In this document: in pieces, positions 28,740 to 36,357 of the stretch
How positions within the stretch are numbered: position 1 is the first letter of the stretch
Layout: every line of letters starts with the position of its first letter
Assembly: GCA_021464525.1 (NCBI GenBank)
Contig: JADRCO010000356.1
Coordinates: 1-36,357 of the forward strand
Source of the DNA: Rhizophagus sp. LPA8_4_AMF
Taxonomy: Eukaryota; Glomeromycota; Glomeromycetes; Glomerales; Glomeraceae
Direction: 5' to 3'
Length of the DNA stretch: 36,357 nucleotides
Notes under the pieces: generated by a model
The model's database searches: none
What the model saw: only the letters and a program-made list of their open reading frames with translations
Told to the model about the DNA's origin: nothing
Position numbers and translations under genes: made by a program

Positions 28740-29935
28740 TTTGAAGAATTTGGATCATCAAATATAAGAAATCCCATTTACCTAATTTTTCATTTAAATA
28801 GAATGCAGTTGGACATTTTTCTGGATCATTATACTAATAATGTTGCATTAATTTTGAATAAAAGTTTGGAGTATCTTCAGGAATTTGAAGTCTTTTATCA
28901 TTACAAATATCTTTTGCTAAATTAGTACTGTGTCCAGTTGTAAAGATATTCATAATGATGCCATATATATCAGAAGCAGTACTGTAATTTTTACCGCATA
29001 AAACTTCTGGCGTTACATAAGCTGTTGCATATACTATTGCTAGCAAAACTCCTTATATTTGATCCGAACTTTTATTTTTATTATATATCGTGTACCTTTT
29101 TATTTTTAATAAGTAAATTCCTCCGTGAAGATCTTTATGGATTTTTCCTTTGGTATGAATTCTTTCAAGTCCTCCAGCAATTTAACAAAGCCAATTGTAA
29201 ACATTGGCGTGGTTTAATCTATGAAAAACAAATAAATATAAACAAAAATGCATTTCTTAAATTAAAATGTACAATAATTTTTTCATTAAATATAATCATA
29301 AGTACCTGGTTAATATCTTGCGGATTATCAAGACGGATGTTTTAAAGCAACCATTCATTGTCCAGCTTGAGTCCATTCTTGTGCATCATCATTCTAAATC
29401 CATCTAGGTCCTTCCATCCAAGTGGCTGAATAGAAACTACTAAATCCACTCTACCAATATATTTAACAATTTCAAATTCCTTAAAAGGTATTCGTTCCAA
29501 GTAATCACAAGTTTGGGCATTAATTGAGTATATTGAATTAATTCATCAATCTCTTATATCTTGATGTTCAATAAGGAAGTTTTTTTAAATATAATCATAA
29601 ATACCTGGTTAATGTAGGAACTTTATATGTTTTGTGAATTATCAAAATATCTAAAGCAACATTCACTGGCCCAGCTCAAGTCTACCCTTGTGCATCATCA
29701 TCTCAAATCCATTTAGGTCCTTCCATCCAAGAGCTGGATAGACACTACTAAATCCACTCTACCAATATATTTAACCATTTCAGATTTCTTAAAAGGTATC
29801 CATACAAGTTTTGAGTAGCATTTAATTGAGTATATTGAATTAATTCCTGTCCGACAAGGTTTCATGGCATTACCTCCGCATTCCAAGCACCATCCAAAAG
29901 ATATTTTAGGTTTATTACACTCTGGACAATCTTTT
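28740..29935 (-). pseudogene. protein kinase pseudogene with duplicated N-lobe exon
   Basis: From about 29,935 downward the minus strand reads KDCPECNKPKISFGWCLECG, a CxxC...CxxC segment. Then comes a linker (EIDELIQYTQL, DYLERIPFKEFEIVKYIG) that leads into the N-lobe with QEWTQAGQ, MVALK and LDNPQDINQ. After a probable intron the catalytic loop GLERIHTKGKIHKDLHGG follows near 29,115-29,150, with Asn replaced. Next are YVTPEVLCGKNYSTASDIYG (the APE motif as TPE), GTPNFYSKL-like PEDTPNFYSKLMQHY, and NDPEKCPTAFYLN in place of the RP block. Frameshifts and stops separate the blocks. The N-lobe exon is present twice (29,288-29,545 and 29,587-29,846). Same family as the pieces at 1.1-3.4 kb. Confidence 0.75.
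29288..29846 (-). repeat. ~300-bp tandem duplication of a kinase N-lobe exon
   Basis: The block from aaatataatcataa (29,288 and 29,587) to ttgagtatattgaattaatt (29,524 and 29,826) is present twice, offset by 299-302 bp. The copies differ by scattered substitutions and small indels. Shared landmarks include ctaaatccactctaccaata and gtccttccatccaag. Confidence 0.85.
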
Positions 29936-29949
29936 AATTTTTTTGAGTA

Positions 29950-31330
29950 GCCTCGTTGTTTTATAAAAATTTTTTTTTAAAAAAAATTTTTTTAATAAAA
30001 AAGAAAAAAAAATTTATTTTCGTTCAAAAAAGGAGCTGGCCCTAGTACTAAGAGCCTAGTAATACAAAGAAAAAAATAATATGAAGTATATGAAAAACAT
30101 TCGAAGATAATTAATTTAATATTTCTTCCAAAAATTTTTCAAAAAAAAAAGGTCTAATTTGCTGAAAAATTAATTTCAAGGAATTTGTTGTGTTAAAGGG
30201 AAAAAAATATACCTTTAAAAAGAATTACCTGAGTTCGCAAAATCAACTCCGAAACTAATTTTTTTCAAAACGAGAAAGTTAACAAAGAAAAACTTTAAAA
30301 TAAAATTTAAAAAGGAGTACAAACTCCTTTTATTACACTAAAGTATTCCGATAAAATAAAAAAAAAAGTTTCTTTGTAATATAAATATAAAATACCATAT
30401 AGTCACATGATAGTCACATGGTAGTATCGTTAAAGGTTGCTAAATCAGAGGTTTCAGCAAAGTAATTTATCTAATATTCTTCTATATTTATAAATCCAAT
30501 GCTCGTGACTCGTCATCTACATTTATTTTTATTAATAGAAGAAAATGAGAGTACTTTATAATTTATTTTAGAGATTGGATCGGCCCAAAAAGTTTTAACC
30601 GGAATTAACTGGTTAGTGGTTAACCTTACTTGCGTAGTGTTGTTAAGTCCAATTTGGACGGTCTGGGGTCAGCCAGTTCGACGTAAGAGTCGGTGGCTCT
30701 ACCTGAAAATTTTCAAAAAGGTTTAATAGGTGATGGGTTGATGACAAAAGAGCCGATTTGATTTAATATTTAGTATTTATCAAAAAAAAACTAAACTTTT
30801 TTTTTTGAATGAATGATTTGTAACTGAAATTAATTTGAACATATGTATTAATTACGCCTTCACGATTCACGAATCGGTTTATTGAATTATCAACCCCGTC
30901 AAGCCACCGTAATGACCGTATCGATTAAATTCTGGCTGACATTAAATAATTATCCTTAATTCTGGCCAAACACTCAACCCTGCCAGAATTATAAAAATAT
31001 CAAGTCATTTATATAGCAACTTTTATAAAATGTTAAAAATATTTATTTCTTACAAGTATATTACAAAGATAATAAAAGTTGATTCCCTAAGGAAATAAAA
31101 ACTAAAAATTTATCTAAAACTGAAAATAATACTTAAATGTGAAACAAAAATCTTTATTTTTTTCATTTTTCTAATTATAATTTATTTATTTTTTTAAAAA
31201 TTGTATTTCATGTATAAAGTATGAAAAAAAATTTTTTTTTTAATATTTTCTTTCTTTTTTTTTTTTATAATTATGATTTTTTATCAAACCATTTTTGAAA
31301 TTAGGATTTTTATTGTTGCTTGCATGTGTC
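29950..31330. other. intergenic, no gene seen
   Basis: It holds A/T homopolymer runs near 29,970-30,010, a short direct repeat tagtcacatg at 30,401-30,421, and GGCCAGAATTA-like words near 30,930-30,990 in both orientations. These words suggest a degraded inverted-repeat element. Confidence 0.4.
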
Positions 31331-31336
31331 TAAAAT

Positions 31337-32358
31337 TTAAATAAAAGGGGACCCATTGAAAAATTGATCAATCAACGGATCATTCGTAATCGGCTGTCGA
31401 GGGAGGTTTGTAATTAGACTTATTGTATCTTCATTATCGGTTGACACATTAATTTGACGTCTGTTTCTTCTTCGTCGTCTAAATTGATTGTGTCTTCTTA
31501 TTTGATTAATATTTCTTAAGGGTCGTACTCTAAGCGTTAGGACAGTGATAGGCGTTGTTTGAAAACTATATTATTATTAATTGAATCGAAGACAGATTAA
31601 TATATGAAGGAAATTAAAAATTTATATCCAACTGAAATAATAATCCTTATTATTTACCTTAAAAATCTTCCTTGGCCTGAAAAATCATAGCCACCTTTAG
31701 ATGAATATTCGTGTGGCTGATAAATATGTGGATCAGCTTTTTGAAGTGCTTTTGGTTTAGGATGAAATGGAACGAATTGTTTATTTAAAGTCAAATCTTT
31801 GATATATTTTAAATTCCTTTTCTGAATCTTAGCATGATTTATCACGTGATAAACTGCGGAGAGTAAGTGAAATAATTTCATGACATCTCTTTTGGAATAT
31901 AATTTTTCGTTGGTATTAGCTAATTGTTTGTGCCCTTTATCTAATAAATAAGCTAACGCGGATAAAGATAGATGGTTTTCCAAGAATGACATGATTTTTT
32001 GTTGAAAAGCGCGAAATCTGTCAGCATCAAGTTGACTAACGTTATGTTCTATTTCAAATTGGATCAGTTTTGAATTATAGCTTCCAAAATTTATCAATAA
32101 TCTTTGAATAAAATATTTTGATATGAAAACTTTTCTTGCAATTAAAGCTTGACATACTGGTATATCAATAAAAGTGGGACCCAATCTTACTGCGTGATAT
32201 AACGCATGAGCTTTTCTATAATGTACTAACAACCATTCAGTCTTGGCATATGGATCTTTGGCAATAACTGACCAATTTTGACATGTTAAAGATAAATTAA
32301 GCGGATATTTGACAAATTTAAATATCTTAATTTTAATTTCATCTTCAATATATTGCAT
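31337..32358 (-). CDS. F-box family protein, two exons (309 aa)
   Basis: Exon 1 is 32,358-31,658 from ATG (MQYIEDEIKIKIFKFVKYPL). Exon 2 is 31,565-31,337. They are joined across a 92-nt intron with donor AG/GTAAAT and acceptor ATATAG/T. Without splicing the frame stops at the TAA inside the donor. With splicing, AG+T keeps phase and adds 75 codons to TAA 31,337. Residues about 4-35 look like an F-box (IFKFVKYPLNLSLTCQNWSV). The rest is the conserved long region of this Rhizophagus family (RLGPTFIDIPVCQALIARKV, then DLTLNKQFVPFHP). The new tail is Arg-rich (RRHNQFRRRRRNRRQ) and ends FFNGSPFI. F-box proteins bind Skp1 in SCF ubiquitin ligases and choose substrates; that role is inferred. Minus-strand AATAAA lies at 31,309-31,314. 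Two decayed relatives lie at 15,146 and 23,346. Confidence 0.8.
31566..31657 (-). other. intron of the F-box gene (92 nt)
   Basis: Donor GTAAAT directly follows TTTTTAAG; the acceptor is AATAATATAG. A nearer TTTCAG lies only 26 nt after the donor and is too close to be a likely acceptor. The chosen acceptor is supported by the in-phase 75-codon frame after it. Confidence 0.65.
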
Positions 32359-32473
32359 TTTGGATGATCTTTGAATATGAATTGTATATATGAAGAAAAA
32401 AAAAAGATTATGTATTTCAGAATGATTGATTGATAAGGAGTAGAAATTATTAATTATGTTTTTTTTTTATCGT

Positions 32474-32475
<2 letters not shown>

Positions 32476-32515
<40 letters not shown>
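32476..32515. repeat. 40-nt uninterrupted T tract
   Basis: A pure run of 40 T (A on the minus strand) lies about 120-160 bp upstream of the F-box gene ATG. Long poly(dA:dT) tracts exclude nucleosomes in fungal promoters; that role here is inferred from position. Confidence 0.85.
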
Positions 32516-32517
<2 letters not shown>

Positions 32518-35500
32518 TTCTTCGTTTATTTTTTTTAAAAAAAAAAGTTACAAAATTTGAGGCATTATATATTCTCAGACCGCCGATCAATAATTATTTG
32601 AACCCATATGAACGTTTCACTATAATCTAACGTTTCACTAAGCATATTACTTAAAGTAATATTAAAATCAATGAAGTATAATATATTAAAAAAAAAAATG
32701 TCAAAAAAAGTAAATCTCAACCGGTTGGCGTTTTTTTTTTGATTCAAGTGTTAACCGACAATACTAAATATTAAACACAAGTTTACAAAAAAAAAATGAT
32801 TGAACAAGGTTTTGAATTTAAATGACGAAAATGATGCAAGTAATGAGGCGTAAAAAAAATTTTATGTAATGTAGTAAAACGGTTCAAATATTCCGAAAAA
32901 AAAAAATAAATATAACAAAATAGACTGTCATTGCTTTACTATAATTTGTCATAACTTCTAATTTATTATACAATATAATAATGAAATACTTTTCAAAGAA
33001 AAAAGGATTTAAATAATGTCGTGCTGATGTAAAGAAAAAAAAAAGATCTCATCAAAAAAAAAAAAAAAAAAATTAAAGGAAAAAGACAATATTAAATCTA
33101 TTCATAAACTTTTTGTAAACATTGCAGCAGCTATCCATATTTGAGATGATTTTTCGGAGATACGTGAGAAACCAAATTAAAGTTTGTAATACGATAATAT
33201 TTAGATTTACAAATATTTTTGTGCATAAATCAAAGACAAAGAAAATATTTTTTTAAAAAAAAATGCATACAGCCTGAGATACAGGTTTTTAAACCCGAAT
33301 TTCTATCGGTGGAACAGTATCTGAATTGTCACATTAATGCATAGTCATGATTAATGCAAGTGAAATGTTTGTGCAATTATCACATTCACTGATTTCCACT
33401 TCCATTATAAATGACGAAATAGGTACAACCTCACAATAATATATTCTGTAATAAATGAATATATATATATATATTATAAACGAGCCGGATAAATTTTAAA
33501 TGTCTTAATTAAATGTAAAATTTTTTGTACAAACTTTTTGGAATAATTTGAAACATAAATTTTAAATACGCCGAATTTTGAAGTAAACTTGGTGATTAAC
33601 GCAGCATGAGGCTAAATTATTACCATATAAATTTGTGACTTTGTGTACATCGCCGATCCATTACTTTATTTGAATAAACTTGATAGCCCAATTTTGATTC
33701 CCCTTACATTTTTAATTTTATATAAAAGGCTTATTCTGATCTAATTTATTTATATTTTGTGGATCTTTTTTCCAAATTAAAAATAGTTGAAAATGTTAAA
33801 ATAAAAGCCTAAGAAACGATAATATAATAATTTAATGAGAAAATAATGACTCTTGTGGTGTCAAAAAGTTTCTTTTACAAATATGAATTTCTCTCACGTT
33901 AGTGTATGAATTATACGAGCATCAAAGAAACCTTATTTATGCACTACTTATTATTGACGTTATTAATGAACAAATAATTTTTTTGACATATTAGAAACCT
34001 CAATAAAAAAGAAATCTACCAAAATATTCCATCTATAATCCGAAATATTAGTCATAAACTGTATTTTTGTGTAATTGTTTCACAAATAATTGCTACATTT
34101 TAATTAAAGAAGCATCATAAAAAATTTTTCGTTTGAATCTTATTTATAAATTTGGCATTTGTGGGAAAATGCAAAATTACATCATTATTTTCGATATTGT
34201 TTCTTGTTTCAATCTCAAAATTTCTTCTGTTGGAGAAATTTCGCATAGTATTTTCTTTAAGGTACCTTTTTAGTTAGTAATCAATTTGTAATGAAAGAAT
34301 TTTCATTTATATATTACCAAAACAAGAATGAACTCAGATCTCGAAATACTATATTTGGTCTTTAGATCGATAATCATATCTCATCTTCAAAAATTAAAAA
34401 AGTCTGATATTCAATTTGCATTTAATTGACTTGTCAAAACATTATTCGCTTTTATTTCGTATTTTTTATTCTTTTTATTTTTTTTCAAAGATCATAATTT
34501 CATTCATATTATAAATAATTATTATCATAGAAGGTAAATGATTATACTGTATGCAAAGCTTATATAGGATTTGTGTAACAGAAGAATTATTTTTGTACAC
34601 TAAAATTTTGTCATGTATCCCCAAAACAATCAAAATCTTGTGTGAAAAAAAAAATATGTACGTCGACCCTTCCTTGTAGAATTTACAACCGAAATAATGA
34701 ACTTATTATCCTGCCTCATTTGGACTCTAATTATTTAAATTTTTAAATTTTGAATTATTCGTTATTTTTCGTTATTTTAAATACTTAAGGTAGAAACTGG
34801 TCACAAAATATCTCTACAAGACCCAATTATTAATTTTTTTTTTTTTTGTGATCGTAGGTTGTACTTATTTACTTTATTCAATACAAGGAACGCATTGAAC
34901 GCATTTTATAAACATTCCCGTTTTTAAAAAAGATAACAAAACTGAGTTTATCACGTGACAGCGGGATTCGAGGCTACCTATATGAATACATGTCAAGAAC
35001 TTGACATTATTCACAGCATATAATCTCATCATCTCATGTGATATTCACTTAATAAAATCTATTAAAAACTTTTATCCGTAATTTCTGCGAAAATTCCGTG
35101 AATATGACACATTTACGGAAATAACATCGATGGAATAAAAAAAAACACGGGATAAATTTTTTATAGGGTAATCATTAGTAATCATTGACATAATATATAC
35201 AAAATCCAAATAAAAATATATGCGAAAACAATAAAAATAATTACTTCATTATTTACTTCATGCCAAATGTATCTTTTCGTATGATTACACCGTAATTGCT
35301 CGATAGGACTTTTTACCGTCGCCGACGTTAAAATTGAAGGCCAAAGTGTTGATTGGAAAATGAAGAGTTCTACTATTTTGTATTATCATTTTCTTTTTTA
35401 AACTTATTATGCTAATGTTGTGTATACGTATACACATATTTTATTACATAACATTCGAACTCATTCCCTTAAATATGTATCACAAGAACAAAAATACCGT

Positions 35501-36200
35501 CTAATTTTACTACTCACGTGATTACAAAACGACGATCACATACAATATCGGCGGGCCACAGTAATTTTCACCGACGCCGATACCGATTTTCACGCCCTGT
35601 GACCTTACGCCGCAATTGCATATTCATTAATAGCGGTGAAATATAATCACGTGAAAAATAGCGTCGTTGACGGTGAGACGGTATCAGCAAGGAATTAATG
35701 ATTCATATTTCAATTGTTAATCGGTTAAATTCATAGCTAGCCTTGGTTAGCCTTAATGCTCTATTACGTAACAGAACCTTCCGCATTTCCGTATGACCTT
35801 TGTTTCTCAGTTCGCCAACAATGAAATTATTGATGCACAAACACCTGCATCATATCGCAAAAAAGATATAGTTAATCGATATAATAATAAAAAAATAAAA
35901 TTTTTTTTATTTTATTACAGCAAATAATTTCAATGCAAAATCAGTTTAAAATATTTTGTCCCATTATTGTTATAGTTAATTAATTTAAAAAATTAATTTA
36001 CTGTCAATATAGATTTAATTGATAATTTACGTTAATTTATTTACTATTTAAAATCTGCAGATGTAAACATGACAGATAAAATAAAGCTTTGGAACTATTT
36101 TGTAAGACTCAAAAAACATTTAATTGGTTGAACTTAATTCTAAATATTTGGTCACAAATTTTAGTTCTAGCCGGAATTAGAATTAACCTTATTCATTATA
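32516..36200. other. long intergenic stretch, no gene seen
   Basis: About 3.7 kb without a supportable exon. It has many A or T runs, an ATAT dinucleotide run near 33,460-33,475, and TCACGTGA at 34,951-34,958, 35,514-35,521 and 35,647-35,654. A locally G+C-richer patch (35,310-35,700) carries repeated CGCCG and ACCG words such as gtcgccgacg and caccgacgccgataccg. That patch could be a promoter or repeat; I cannot tell which. Confidence 0.4.
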
Positions 36201-36211
36201 AAACGAATATA

Positions 36212-36280
36212 CAGTCAGACCTCTATGTAATCACCAAGTTGGTTACACTTCTAAGTGGTGAATGTATAGAGGTGTGATTG
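36212..36280. mobile_element. 69-bp pogo-like MITE
   Basis: It starts CAGTCAGACCTCTATGTAAT and ends with the inverted form (reverse complement of the end: CAATCACACCTCTATACATT). The 24-bp arms match at 19 positions. It is flanked by TA on both sides (36,210-36,211; 36,281-36,282), the target used by Tc1/mariner/pogo elements. CAGTCAxACCTCTxTA ends are what I know from pogo/Tigger-type elements. No coding capacity. Confidence 0.75.
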
Positions 36281-36357
36281 TAGTTATTGACTCTTATAAA
36301 TCCGCCTAAATTATAAGCTAATAATTTTGGTGCGATCTTAATTCTGGCCAAGTTTAA

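Overview
This window looks like nuclear DNA of an arbuscular mycorrhizal fungus (Glomeromycotina, most like Rhizophagus). It is very A+T-rich by eye, with long A and T runs. Introns are short (69-92 nt, GT...AG). Most gene debris belongs to families I know as greatly expanded in Rhizophagus: F-box proteins with a long conserved C-terminal region, and HRDxH-type protein kinases with an N-terminal CxxC...CxxC segment. The genus is inferred from these families and base composition, not from a database search. I see no rRNA, tRNA, CRISPR array or bacterial operon.

Layout. 1-670: the 3' end of a spliced gene. 1.1-3.4 kb: three decayed kinase pieces, one split by a small inverted-repeat transposon. 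3.8-4.6 kb: a pseudogene of a small unrecognised protein family, then a foldback repeat. 7.0-7.6 kb and 12.3-12.8 kb: two intact single-exon genes of that family, which share an internal module of about 36 residues. Between them lie a MITE, an 85-bp tandem repeat and a 122-bp palindrome.

15.1-23.8 kb: two decayed F-box fragments pointing toward each other, with a 7.3-kb non-LTR retrotransposon (LINE) on the minus strand between them. The LINE is bounded by an exact 18-bp target-site duplication. It carries an ORF1 coiled-coil protein cut off at its 5' end, an APE endonuclease plus reverse transcriptase ORF, and an RNase H plus zinc-finger segment. The last is in the same frame as the RT and separated from it by a single TAA.

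25.1-26.2 kb: a probable two-exon gene for an Asn/Ser/Asp-rich protein. 28.7-29.9 kb: a kinase pseudogene with its N-lobe exon duplicated in tandem. 31.3-32.4 kb: an intact two-exon F-box gene. The rest, to 36.2 kb, is gene-free by my reading and ends with a 69-bp pogo-like MITE.

Taken together this is a gene-poor, repeat-rich segment in which lineage-expanded families are being duplicated and decaying around transposon insertions. The items most worth following are the module-repeat protein family (7,036-7,587; 12,256-12,828; relic at 3,796), the in-frame stop between RT and RNase H, and the strong excess of the palindrome TCACGTGA.
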